Positions 36,963 to 45,366 of a stretch of DNA of 64,000 bases are shown one piece after another. Made by a program: the position numbers and the translations under genes. Below the pieces are notes generated by a model. It was not told the DNA's origin. It was given only the letters and a program-made list of their open reading frames with translations, and did not search any database. The first letter of the stretch is position 1, and the number at the start of each line of letters is the position of its first letter. The DNA comes from Ornithinibacillus bavariensis (GTDB lineage Bacteria > Bacillota > Bacilli > Bacillales > Amphibacillaceae), in contig NZ_BORP01000003.1 of the NCBI RefSeq assembly GCF_018333235.1, positions 62,001 through 126,000 of the forward strand, in the 5' to 3' direction.

Positions 36963-38249
36963 TTACTGTACGATAAGATCATACATTTCTAAATGATAGG
37001 TATCTTCGTTGTCTTTTGTGTTCTTAGCTTCTATTTCACCTTGATACAAGACCTTACCAGAGGTCACGTCACCAACAAATACATTTGCTGTGGTTAGATT
37101 ATCTTTATATAATCCCAGCGCATAGACCTTGTCGTTCTTCAATGTGACATCACTTATATTTTCTACTCCCATTTCTTGTACGTCGAAGCTGACTTTCGAT
37201 TCTTCCTTATAAGTTTCTAGATTAAATCCTAGCACTGTCAGTTTTCCATCTAGTAAATACGCCAAATATACCTGATTGTCGCTTATCATTACATCAGAGT
37301 ATAAATTTGCATTAATTAATTCTTCCTTTAAAGTCTCTGACACCTTAAGCTCTTTCATCTCCAGAGAATCGAGATTAAATATATATAAAGAACGATTAAT
37401 TATTTCAGACGCAGTATCATCTTGAGCAATGTTTTCATCCACAGATGCCTTTGATTCCTCTAATTCTTCCTTCATTACAAGTAGATTTTTTTCTTCATGC
37501 ATATCATTTAAATTATTTAACAATTCAATGTTGTGCCAGCGATTGACATTTTCTTGATTTTCTTCCTCAGTGCTTCCAATCGTTTCATCACCAATAAGTT
37601 TCTTTGAGGAAGGATCAATTGTATAGACATTTAGCTTAGCGAAATTCTGACCACCATCAACGTAGGATTGTATCTTGATAATCACTTTTAATAATTCATC
37701 TGTCATTTGAACATCTACTAAATCGAAGTACTCAGACCCTTCTTGTCCAGGTATCGTAACTTTAAATTCACTAGAGTCATTCGTAGATTTGTTTAATACA
37801 TCAACATATAGTGAATAATCTTGATGATAATTTGTTTGCAATACTCTCGTTGAGAATTGTAAATCAACATATGCAAGGAACTTTTCATTCTCGAAGTAAG
37901 AAGTAGGATAATCCCACTTTCCTCTCATAAAGCCCCGATATTTTTCTTTTAACTTTGAAACTTCATTTCGTGGGAAACTTGATTCTAATCTTTGAAAATA
38001 AGACTGCTCTGCAAAATAGAATGATCCAGTATTAGAGATTGTTACCGGGCTAGAATATTGGTCATTACGATAATAGTCTCCGTATATTTCTACATTCTTT
38101 ATTACCGATTCATCACCTTCTACAGTCTTTATGATAAACTCTGGAAATTGACCAGCTACTACTAATCCCGTGTGAACAAAGTACGTCACAAGAACAACGA
38201 CAATAACAATGATTAACGAAATAAGTCTCCAAAATTGCTTGACCAACAT
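36963..38249 (-). CDS. Membrane-anchored exported protein of the ytr-like operon, unknown function
   Basis: A 428-residue protein: one N-terminal membrane helix (about 7-32), then a large extracytoplasmic part rich in beta-strand-like repeats (about 40-425), with an acidic Glu/Asn-rich linker near 240-275. The C-terminal half shows recurring strand pairs such as DVMISDNQVYLAYLLDGKL and DVTLKNDKVYALGLYKDNL, suggestive of a beta-propeller-like fold. I do not recognise it. It sits between the two ABC modules where Bacillus subtilis has a second permease gene. It might be an accessory sensor or adaptor of the transporter. Confidence 0.75.
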   Translation of the reverse strand: MLVKQFWRLISLIIVIVVVLVTYFVHTGLVVAGQFPEFIIKTVEGDESVIKNVEIYGDYYRNDQYSSPVTISNTGSFYFAEQSYFQRLESSFPRNEVSKLKEKYRGFMRGKWDYPTSYFENEKFLAYVDLQFSTRVLQTNYHQDYSLYVDVLNKSTNDSSEFKVTIPGQEGSEYFDLVDVQMTDELLKVIIKIQSYVDGGQNFAKLNVYTIDPSSKKLIGDETIGSTEEENQENVNRWHNIELLNNLNDMHEEKNLLVMKEELEESKASVDENIAQDDTASEIINRSLYIFNLDSLEMKELKVSETLKEELINANLYSDVMISDNQVYLAYLLDGKLTVLGFNLETYKEESKVSFDVQEMGVENISDVTLKNDKVYALGLYKDNLTTANVFVGDVTSGKVLYQGEIEAKNTKDNEDTYHLEMYDLIVQ

Positions 38250-38253
38250 CCTA

Positions 38254-39084
38254 TCACACCCTTATCTTCTTATTTAGTAGATAATTACTCATCAGAATCG
38301 ACCCTGTCATCACTATTAATCCTGTTAGAACCATTAGAAAGAAAAGCTCAGTAGGATAAAAGAATTGCACCAACACAAATTCTTGGATAATTACTGGCAA
38401 GAAAAATACAATTAGGCTAATCCCTGCAAACAATACGCCTAGAAGTATCCCCTTCCAACGGAAACATCTTTCAAATAGAACCCCCGTAAATACTACTAGT
38501 ACAGCCATTAACCCTACTCCATAATGGGTTAAGTATTCAATAAATGTTGTAGGGTATAGAATTCTTAGCGAATCAAAACTACTAATCATTTGATTTATGC
38601 CTTGCTCCTCTAAATACGGAGCTGGAACGATAGACTGTAATAAATGACTTTCAATCGGTAGAAATGCAATCTGTAGTGATATAAGTCCCAGAACCATCAG
38701 AAAGATTGCTGTCGCTTTTGCAAAGTAAACATTGATTCTCGCTGTAGGTAGCATTAATAATCGATAGGCAAAGGTATTTTTACCAAACCAATCTCGATAC
38801 CAGATAAATAACACATAAATTATTAAGCTAGCCGCGCATAATGCTACCGGTGCGAAAAACCAAAAGGAACTTGTTACATTATAAAAAGAGAATGGCCCCC
38901 ATTGCTTAAGCGCCTCCTCTTGTGTCATACCACTTTCTAATAACTCCTTAATTGCACTTAAATATTTATTTGAGGTAAAAACAACACCCAGCAATTGCAT
39001 GACGAATGTAACCCCAATTAACACCAAATAAATTTTAAAGAAACGACTTAACTCAAAGTTTGTCAGTTTTAAATAACGCATCAT
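38254..39084 (-). CDS. ABC transporter permease (YtrC/YtrD-like)
   Basis: Polytopic membrane protein of 276 residues with about six segments, starting RYLKLTNFELSRFFKIYLV. It pairs with the YtrB-like ATPase, whose stop codon it overlaps by 4 bases. ABC-2-like permeases in GntR-ATPase-permease units are commonly exporters or sensory systems for cell envelope stress. Only one such permease is present here compared with two (ytrC, ytrD) in Bacillus subtilis. Confidence 0.78.
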   Translation of the reverse strand: MMRYLKLTNFELSRFFKIYLVLIGVTFVMQLLGVVFTSNKYLSAIKELLESGMTQEEALKQWGPFSFYNVTSSFWFFAPVALCAASLIIYVLFIWYRDWFGKNTFAYRLLMLPTARINVYFAKATAIFLMVLGLISLQIAFLPIESHLLQSIVPAPYLEEQGINQMISSFDSLRILYPTTFIEYLTHYGVGLMAVLVVFTGVLFERCFRWKGILLGVLFAGISLIVFFLPVIIQEFVLVQFFYPTELFFLMVLTGLIVMTGSILMSNYLLNKKIRV

Positions 39085-39770
39085 TTTAGGTACACCTCTC
39101 TCATCACATCAATTACTGATTTCCCTTCACTTTCACGTATTTCCTCAGCGTTAAATTCCTTTAAAACGACTCCTTCATTTAGAAGAACAGCTTTATCGAT
39201 TAAATGTTCAATGTCATTAATTTCGTGTGTTGTGATAATTACTCCACGATCCTCCACTAAATGGCTTGTAAAGACATCTGCAATTTGCTCCCGACTAAAA
39301 ATGTCAATACCAGAGAATGGTTCATCCATTAAAATATAGTTAACATCCATTGCTAGACCAAGCAGCATATTAACCTTTGCTGTATTCCCTTTTGATAGTG
39401 TTGAGATACGGTCATTCGGATTAAGCTTGAAAAAACCAATCATTTCATCTGCTCTTTTCTGGTTCCAGCATTGATAGTAATCAGCCATAAACCGCATTGC
39501 ATCCGATATTTTCATGTTTGGAAGCATTGTAATAGCATCTGGGATGAAGGCTATTTTTTCGTAGCTGTGCTTATTAATTCTTTCTCCATCAATCAATATT
39601 TCACCACTATTGAGCGGTGTAAGGTTCATAATCGCATTAAGAATGGTCGTCTTTCCAACTCCGTTAATCCCAATAAGACAAGTAATTTCACCCTTATTTG
39701 CTGTAAAAGAAACCCCTTTTAATACAGGTTTTCTTCCAAATTTTTTTGTAACATCTTTAACTTCAATCAC
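39081..39770 (-). CDS. ABC transporter ATPase (YtrB-like)
   Basis: A 229-residue ATPase of the ABC-2 family. Walker A GINGVGKT (about 33-40), Walker B YILMDEPFSG and switch histidine ITTHEIND are intact. The signature is LSKGN instead of LSGGQ, a variation common in YtrB-type ATPases. It overlaps the GntR gene by 4 bases upstream and the permease gene by 4 downstream, showing a tightly coupled operon. Confidence 0.87.
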   Translation of the reverse strand: MIEVKDVTKKFGRKPVLKGVSFTANKGEITCLIGINGVGKTTILNAIMNLTPLNSGEILIDGERINKHSYEKIAFIPDAITMLPNMKISDAMRFMADYYQCWNQKRADEMIGFFKLNPNDRISTLSKGNTAKVNMLLGLAMDVNYILMDEPFSGIDIFSREQIADVFTSHLVEDRGVIITTHEINDIEHLIDKAVLLNEGVVLKEFNAEEIRESEGKSVIDVMREVYLK

Positions 39771-40156
39771 AGGCTCTCCTCCTGTTCATTCTTGTTTCTT
39801 TGATAATTTTCCTTCACCAAATGTAGTGCCTCTTCCAGTGGCACATTTATGGATTGTACGGAAGCAACAAATGAATGGACTGCTTCGAGTATCAATTCTT
39901 TTCGTACATTTCGAATTACTTCCGGATCATTTGTAATGCGACTTGGTAAATTCCCTTCTGTAAATATCAAGCCCTCTTCCTCCATTTCTTTATAAGCTCT
40001 TTGCGCTGTATTTGGATTTATTTTTAAATTATTTGCCAGTTCTCGTCTGGATGGAATCTCTTGACCTGGCTCATAGCCACCGGTAGCAATCTTCTCTTTG
40101 AAGTGCCGAATCACTTGGATATACACCGGGTCTCTGTTATTAAACTTTACATCCAT
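39767..40156 (-). CDS. ytrA: GntR family repressor (YtrA-like)
   Basis: Small GntR regulator of about 129 residues: winged helix (about 10-75, with SRRELANNLKINPNTAQRAYKEME) and a short C-terminal dimerisation helix region, the YtrA subfamily layout. YtrA in Bacillus subtilis represses its own operon and is released under cell wall stress. Here it is the first gene behind a strong promoter with three palindromes. Start ATG 40156 (GGGAG 8 bases upstream) is preferred over the GTG at 40189. Confidence 0.9.
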   Translation of the reverse strand: MDVKFNNRDPVYIQVIRHFKEKIATGGYEPGQEIPSRRELANNLKINPNTAQRAYKEMEEEGLIFTEGNLPSRITNDPEVIRNVRKELILEAVHSFVASVQSINVPLEEALHLVKENYQRNKNEQEESL

Positions 40157-40200
40157 ATCCACAACTCCCATTTTCAAGATGAAACTCACTTGTCTACAGT

Positions 40201-40218
40201 GTATTAATCACTTAATAC
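40201..40218. promoter_or_regulatory. Palindrome 1 of the ytr-like operon
   Basis: GTATTAA-TCAC-TTAATAC, perfect 7-4-7 palindrome between the promoter and ytrA. Confidence 0.8.
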
Positions 40219-40236
40219 GCATCTTGCAAAAAAATA

Positions 40237-40256
40237 TGTATTAACCTCTTAATACA
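40237..40256. promoter_or_regulatory. Palindrome 2 of the ytr-like operon
   Basis: TGTATTAA-CCTC-TTAATACA, perfect 8-4-8 palindrome just downstream of the predicted transcription start. Confidence 0.82.
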
Positions 40257-40268
40257 CACCACTTGACT

Positions 40269-40286
40269 GTATTATATGATTAATAC
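40269..40286. promoter_or_regulatory. Palindrome 3 of the ytr-like operon, overlapping -10
   Basis: GTATTAT-ATGA-TTAATAC, 6 of 7 arm positions paired. It covers the -10 box and part of the spacer of the promoter. Confidence 0.78.
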
Positions 40287-40299
40287 ACTTCATCGTCAA
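40271..40299 (-). promoter_or_regulatory. Sigma-A promoter of the ytr-like operon
   Basis: Minus strand TTGACG, 17-base spacer, TATAAT: near-consensus. Palindrome 3 overlaps it. Confidence 0.88.
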
Positions 40300-40411
40300 C
40301 ATATTTTGGAAAATTTTTTTAAAAACGCTATTCATGACCGATTTTTCATTAGGTGTTATGATAAATAGTATAAAAATAGACGTTTGAATATACGATAGAG
40401 AAGGAGAACCA

Positions 40412-41167
40412 ATGAAACTAGTATCATGGAATGTGAATGGTTTACGCGCTTGTGTGCGTAAAGGATTTTTAGATTATTTTCAGGATATTGATGCAGATAT
40501 ATTTTGTGTTCAAGAAACAAAGCTTCAGGAAGGTCAGATTGAGCTGGATTTAGATGGCTATTATCAATACTGGAATTATGCTCTTCGAAAAGGGTACTCC
40601 GGAACCGCCATTTTCACTAAACAAAAACCACTATCCGTGAAATATGGCTTAGGTGACAACCCAGCACAGCCAGAAGGAAGAATTATTACATTAGAATTTC
40701 AAGACTTTTTCTTAATGAATGTGTATACACCAAATTCCCAACGCGATTTAGCCAGATTAGATGTACGTTTAGAGTGGGAAGATGCATTATTAGAACATGT
40801 TTTAGCACATGATAAGCTAAAGCCTGTCGTGCTATGTGGGGATTTAAATGTTGCCCACCAGGAAATTGACATTAAGAACTATAAGTCCAATTATGGGAAT
40901 TCTGGTTTTACTGATGAAGAACGCGGTAAAATGACTCGCTTCCTAGAGGCTGGATTTATTGATACCTTAAGATACTTTTATCCTAATGAGGAAGGAATCT
41001 ATACGTGGTGGTCCTATATGAAAACGGTACGTGAACGGAATATCGGCTGGAGAATCGATTATTTCATCGTGTCGGAAAGACTTAAGGATCTTTTAATTGA
41101 TTCCCATGCACAGCCCACTATTCTTGGCAGTGACCACTGTCCAATAGCTCTTGAAATTAATATTTAA
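40412..41167 (+). CDS. exoA: Exodeoxyribonuclease III (AP endonuclease)
   Basis: DNA repair enzyme of 251 residues that cuts at abasic sites and has 3' exonuclease activity. Family marks: SWNVNGLRA at the N-terminus, the metal-binding glutamate in VQETKL, GDLNVAH, and GSDHCP near the C-terminus with catalytic Asp-His. GAGAAGGAG precedes ATG 40412. SelD starts 31 bases downstream, so the three genes exoA-selD-selU may form one transcript. Confidence 0.95.
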   Translation: MKLVSWNVNGLRACVRKGFLDYFQDIDADIFCVQETKLQEGQIELDLDGYYQYWNYALRKGYSGTAIFTKQKPLSVKYGLGDNPAQPEGRIITLEFQDFFLMNVYTPNSQRDLARLDVRLEWEDALLEHVLAHDKLKPVVLCGDLNVAHQEIDIKNYKSNYGNSGFTDEERGKMTRFLEAGFIDTLRYFYPNEEGIYTWWSYMKTVRERNIGWRIDYFIVSERLKDLLIDSHAQPTILGSDHCPIALEINI

Positions 41168-41198
41168 GTATATTTATCAAATAGAAAGGTTGATAAAC

Positions 41199-42245
41199 AT
41201 GGACGATAATCAAATTAAGCTTACTTCGTTAACGACTAAAGGAGGCTGCGGCTGTAAAATTGGCCCCGCTGACCTTGCTCAAGTATTACGCAACATCCCT
41301 GCGCCAGTTGCAAGTCCGAATTTATTAGTTGGACTTGATACTAGTGATGATGCAGGCGTATACAAATTAACTGATGATATTGCACTCGTTCAGACACTTG
41401 ATTTCTTTACACCAATCGTGGACAATCCCTACGACTTTGGACAAATCGCTGCAACGAATGCCATTAGTGATGTGTATGCGATGGGTGGAACGCCATTAAC
41501 AGCATTAAATATTGTTGCATTTCCAATCTCTACATTAGATAAAAATATTTTATCTGAAATACTTCGAGGTGCAGGAGATAAGCTGAGAGAAGCGAATGTT
41601 ACACTCGTTGGTGGTCACTCCATTGATGATAAAGAGCCTAAATTTGGATTAGCTGTTACTGGAATTGTCCATCCTAATAAAGTAAGAAGCAATGCAGGAG
41701 CTAAGCCTGGAGATAAGCTCATCCTAACCAAACCAATAGGTGTTGGCATTCTCACTACTTCCATTAAAAAAGATTTACTAACCGAAGATGAAATCAAGCG
41801 CGTCACATCTGTTATGACGACCTTAAACAAAACGGCAGCCGAAGTGATGGAGATCTATGATGTCCATGCAGCAACTGATGTAACAGGCTTCGGTTTACTT
41901 GGTCATGGTTCAGAAATGGCTACTGGCAGTAATGTTGGCTTAGTCATCTATGCTGACCAAGTGCCAATTCTCCCTCGAGTTCGTGAGCTAGCAGAAGCTG
42001 GTTCGATACCAGGCGGTACAAAAAACAACTACAAACATATTGAAAATATAGTCATCTATCCAGAATCCATGGATTCGATAGACCGACATATCCTTTGTGA
42101 TGCGGTGACCTCAGGGGGCTTGTTAATCTCTGTCAACGGCAATGAAGCAGATCAATTACTCTCCGAACTGCAGAAGAAAGGTGTCGAAGCAAGCATGATT
42201 GGAGAAGTTATAGCAGAAAATCCAGGAAAAATTATAGTTCGTTAG
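41199..42245 (+). CDS. selD: Selenide, water dikinase
   Basis: Makes selenophosphate from selenide and ATP. About 348 residues. The catalytic residues Cys17 and Lys20 in GGCGCKIG align with the numbering of E. coli SelD, so this is the cysteine form, not a selenoprotein. The ATP-binding segments DDAGVYKL and LVGGHSIDDKEPKFG are intact. I start at ATG 41199 with AAAGG upstream; the longer frame overlaps the end of exoA. The following gene selU uses the product. Confidence 0.95.
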   Translation: MDDNQIKLTSLTTKGGCGCKIGPADLAQVLRNIPAPVASPNLLVGLDTSDDAGVYKLTDDIALVQTLDFFTPIVDNPYDFGQIAATNAISDVYAMGGTPLTALNIVAFPISTLDKNILSEILRGAGDKLREANVTLVGGHSIDDKEPKFGLAVTGIVHPNKVRSNAGAKPGDKLILTKPIGVGILTTSIKKDLLTEDEIKRVTSVMTTLNKTAAEVMEIYDVHAATDVTGFGLLGHGSEMATGSNVGLVIYADQVPILPRVRELAEAGSIPGGTKNNYKHIENIVIYPESMDSIDRHILCDAVTSGGLLISVNGNEADQLLSELQKKGVEASMIGEVIAENPGKIIVR

Positions 42246-42260
42246 GATGAAGGTGTAAGA

Positions 42261-43322
42261 ATGTTTCAGGATATTTCCTTACCTGAGTTATTGGAAAAAC
42301 GAAATACTCAAAATCATACATTAGTTGATGTTCGATCTCCAAAGGAGTTTGAGGAGGGGACCATCCCAGGCAGTATTAATATTCCCATTTTTAATGATGA
42401 GGAGCGGGCTGAGGTTGGTACACTTTACAAACAAGTCGGTCCAGATGAGGCCAAACAACGGGGGCTAGAGATCTTTTCAAAGAAACTGCCTGCATTTATA
42501 AGTGCATTTAAAAAAATCGATACCCCTATAACTGTTTTTTGCTGGCGTGGTGGGATGAGAAGTAAAACAGCGGCAACAGTACTTGAATTGATGGACATTC
42601 ATGCTACACGTTTGTCTGGTGGAATAAGATCCTATCGACATTATGTGGTCGATGTCCTTGCTATGGCAGAATTCAAACCAGAATTCCTAGTATTGAACGG
42701 CTTTACTGGTACAGGAAAGACTGCCATTTTAAAAAAACTAGCAGACAACGGCTACCCTGTTCTTGACTTTGAGCGGATGGCCAAACATCGTGGTTCTATT
42801 TTTGGTCATATCGGTTTAAACCCTAGCAACCAAAAGCGCTTTGAATCCCTACTAGTAGAAAAAATGAAGGAAATGGAAGATGAATCCTATATCTTTGTTG
42901 AAGGGGAAAGTAAAAGAATAGGAAAGGTCGTAATTCCAGATTTTATTTATGAAAAAAAAGAGCGGGGCTTACAGTTTGTCATCCAAATGCCTGTGGATGA
43001 GCGAGTACGAAATATTTTGGATGATTATCAGCCATGGAGCAACCCTGAAAAGTTTGTAGAAGCATTCCGAATCATCCAAAAGCGAATTCATGTTCCAATT
43101 GCAAAGGAAATCGATGTTTTTCTTCAAGAACAGAACTTCAGTGAAGCAACGAAATTATTATTAAGCCATTATTATGACCCTCGTTATGCGTATGCTACAA
43201 AGGATTTTAAAGGGGAAAAAGTAATCATTGAAGCAGAAAACGTTGAGGATGCTTATGGAAAAATTCTATCCTTTTTACAAGCAAAGGGGATTGAGTTTCA
43301 AAACCAAATAATCAGCCATTAA
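42261..43322 (+). CDS. selU: tRNA 2-selenouridine synthase
   Basis: Replaces sulfur with selenium at the wobble 2-thiouridine of Lys, Glu and Gln tRNAs using selenophosphate (also called MnmH). 353 residues: N-terminal rhodanese domain with catalytic Cys94 in FCWRGGMRS, then a P-loop domain with GFTGTGKT (147-154). It follows selD by 15 bases. The pair explains a use of selenium that does not need selenocysteine insertion; no selA/selB/selC is in the window. Confidence 0.94.
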   Translation: MFQDISLPELLEKRNTQNHTLVDVRSPKEFEEGTIPGSINIPIFNDEERAEVGTLYKQVGPDEAKQRGLEIFSKKLPAFISAFKKIDTPITVFCWRGGMRSKTAATVLELMDIHATRLSGGIRSYRHYVVDVLAMAEFKPEFLVLNGFTGTGKTAILKKLADNGYPVLDFERMAKHRGSIFGHIGLNPSNQKRFESLLVEKMKEMEDESYIFVEGESKRIGKVVIPDFIYEKKERGLQFVIQMPVDERVRNILDDYQPWSNPEKFVEAFRIIQKRIHVPIAKEIDVFLQEQNFSEATKLLLSHYYDPRYAYATKDFKGEKVIIEAENVEDAYGKILSFLQAKGIEFQNQIISH

Positions 43323-43325
43323 TAA

Positions 43326-43366
43326 ATAAGCGGTGTTCCCAAGAAATGAAGGAATGCCGCTTATCT
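43326..43366 (+). terminator. Terminator after selU
   Basis: ATAAGCGGTGTTCC pairs with GGAATGCCGCTTAT (12 of 14) followed by CTATTATATT. It also faces the convergent MBL-fold gene. Confidence 0.75.
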
Positions 43367-43372
43367 ATTATA

Positions 43373-44320
43373 TTAATGCTTCAGCTTTTGAAAATAATCA
43401 ATTATTCCAAGTGAACTTATCTGCATATCTAAATTAATCAAAATATAAACTTGATGATCATCTGGCACATGAAGGGATCGTAAATGCTCCCTTACTCGAT
43501 TCAGCAATCGTTGCGCAAGCACATCGTAGCCCTTACCTTCCGCAATAACCCTTTCCCCTTCTGCTACAAAAATGTCTAGCCATTCCGATACCTGGTGCAA
43601 TGCAGCAGTAGTCTTCATCGTCATACCAAAATGACCGTAAAAAATGAAATCTAAATTCATATCTAACATACGATTAATTGATTCATGCATGGCATCTGGA
43701 TCAAAATGATTAGGAGAAGTAGACGGTAAAAACAGGTCCAGTCCAAGCGAATCTAATTGATCGTAACGAACTCCGACAGTATCTCCGGTAAACATTCCAT
43801 TACTTACTGGGTCATAGATACTTAAATGGTGTCTAGCATGACCTGGTGTATCCAAAAACTGTAATGTACAGCTTGATCCTATAGAAAGAGTGTCCCCATC
43901 ACCTTTAACAATTAACTTATCCTCTGGTACGGCCTCTACTGGATCAAAAAACTCTGAAAAGCTCTCTCCATATATCGCCCTAGCTGCACCAGTTAATCTT
44001 AGAGGATCCATGAGGTGACGTTTTCCACGGGGATGAACCACTACCTTTGCATGTGGACAAAGCTTTAAGAGAACGCCTGCACCACCAGCATGATCTAAAT
44101 GAATATGTGTAACAATTATGTACTTTACTTCATTCAAGGTATGTCCTAATGCTTCCAAGCCCTTTTTAATATACTTAATGGAAGGACTAGGGCCAGTTTC
44201 TACGATGGTTAACTCCTCTTCATCAATAACATAAGTACCGGTTCTAGAAGGAATCCCCATATCAAATCCATCGATTAAATGAATACGATCGGTTAACTGG
44301 ATTGGCAATCTTCCTATCAT
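43373..44320 (-). CDS. MBL-fold metallo-hydrolase
   Basis: Cytoplasmic metallo-beta-lactamase fold protein of about 315 residues. Metal ligands: HIHLDH (THIHLDHAGG), a histidine in DTPGHARHH, an aspartate in FTGDTVG and a histidine in FYGHFG. Similar to quorum-lactonase/YqgX-like hydrolases but not assignable. I choose ATG 44320 because GGAGGGAG lies shortly before it; the 37 extra residues of the longest frame look like non-coding sequence. Unlinked to the MBL gene at 12760, which has a different domain end. Confidence 0.84.
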   Translation of the reverse strand: MIGRLPIQLTDRIHLIDGFDMGIPSRTGTYVIDEEELTIVETGPSPSIKYIKKGLEALGHTLNEVKYIIVTHIHLDHAGGAGVLLKLCPHAKVVVHPRGKRHLMDPLRLTGAARAIYGESFSEFFDPVEAVPEDKLIVKGDGDTLSIGSSCTLQFLDTPGHARHHLSIYDPVSNGMFTGDTVGVRYDQLDSLGLDLFLPSTSPNHFDPDAMHESINRMLDMNLDFIFYGHFGMTMKTTAALHQVSEWLDIFVAEGERVIAEGKGYDVLAQRLLNRVREHLRSLHVPDDHQVYILINLDMQISSLGIIDYFQKLKH

Positions 44321-44519
44321 TTTTTTCTCTCCCTCCAACGTAATTATCACCATCGTAGCATTGATGCTAAAAAAATTCACGAACAAACCTCTATAATATT
44401 GTGTGTAAAATTGTAGATAAAAGACTGGCAATCATACACATTTTGACTAATTTATGACTGGGAATATTTCTGCCAGAATAGACAATAATATACGTGATTC
44501 TTACTAAGGAGGGATTTGT

Positions 44520-45143
44520 ATGAACATGAATATGAACCAACCACAAAACCAAAACTTAACAGGTACTTCAGCAATGCCTGCCAAAATGAGTCATGGTGGA
44601 CACGAGTTATTGGATGCACATGAGGCTATAGGGGGATTAGTTGGGGGATTAGAGCAATATATGATTTATGAACAGCATGTTCAAGACCAACAGTTAAAAA
44701 CAATTATGCAGCAACATAAAACATTTTTAACCCAAATGTATAACACACTTGTGGAAACACTTAAAACTGGTAATGAACCGTCTGTTAAAACACAAACATA
44801 CAATATGACAACAAGTAACGATGTCGTGTATGGCATGACCCCATCTCAACCGAAGAAACCTGCACAATCTATTAATGAAATAAATGATGAGTGTATTACA
44901 AGCTTCATGATGGGCTGCTTAAAATCAAGTGCATCTGCATTTACAATGGCTGCTCTTGAATCCACGAATCCAGTAATGAGAAGAGTATTTGCTGACAGTA
45001 TTCCAAACCTTATTGAAATGGCGTATGAAGTATTCTTGTATCAAAATAAACATCAATACTATCAGGTGCCTCAGCTAAATGAAGCAGATATGCAAAATTA
45101 TTTAAACGGGTTTGCACCTATACAGGGAAAAATGCCACATTAA
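44520..45143 (+). CDS. Spore coat protein, CotF family
   Basis: A 207-residue protein of the CotF family: a Met/Asn/Gln-rich N-terminus (MNMNMNQPQNQ), a first helical region starting GGHELLDAHEAIGG, a Pro-rich linker (about 105-120), and a second helical region DECITSFMMGCLKSSASAFTM with the four-helix ferritin-like pattern. CotF proteins are spore coat components of unknown exact role. AAGGAGGG precedes ATG 44520. Ends in a strong terminator. Confidence 0.88.
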   Translation: MNMNMNQPQNQNLTGTSAMPAKMSHGGHELLDAHEAIGGLVGGLEQYMIYEQHVQDQQLKTIMQQHKTFLTQMYNTLVETLKTGNEPSVKTQTYNMTTSNDVVYGMTPSQPKKPAQSINEINDECITSFMMGCLKSSASAFTMAALESTNPVMRRVFADSIPNLIEMAYEVFLYQNKHQYYQVPQLNEADMQNYLNGFAPIQGKMPH

Positions 45144-45147
45144 ATTG

Positions 45148-45180
45148 TAAGAAGGTGTTCGACTTCGAACACCTTCTTTC
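45148..45180. terminator. Bidirectional terminator after cotF-like gene
   Basis: AAGAAGGTGTTC / GAACACCTTCTTT stem with six-base loop, between convergent genes. Confidence 0.9.
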
Positions 45181-45348
45181 TCAATCTAATAATCGATTAT
45201 TTTCATCCACTTCCATGATTTTAGTTGTGCCATTTTCTGCGACACTACCAGCTCCTCCACACACTGGACAACTATACTGCCAACCCTCATCATCTGCTAG
45301 CATCCCTTCACCTTCACAAGCTTTACAGTGCTGATTTCGATCCGCCAT
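45181..45348 (-). CDS. Small DnaJ-type zinc finger protein, 55 residues
   Basis: A 55-codon frame with two CxxCxGxG modules (CKACEGEG around residues 8-15 and CPVCGGAG around 29-36), the zinc-binding repeat of DnaJ and of anti-TRAP-like proteins. No J domain or RNA-binding part is visible. GTAGGGAG lies just before ATG 45348. It begins only 18 bases beyond the aconitase stop codon, and both are on the minus strand, so it is likely transcribed with it. Function unknown. Confidence 0.68.
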   Translation of the reverse strand: MADRNQHCKACEGEGMLADDEGWQYSCPVCGGAGSVAENGTTKIMEVDENNRLLD

Positions 45349-45366
45349 ATACTCCCTACTCCTTTC

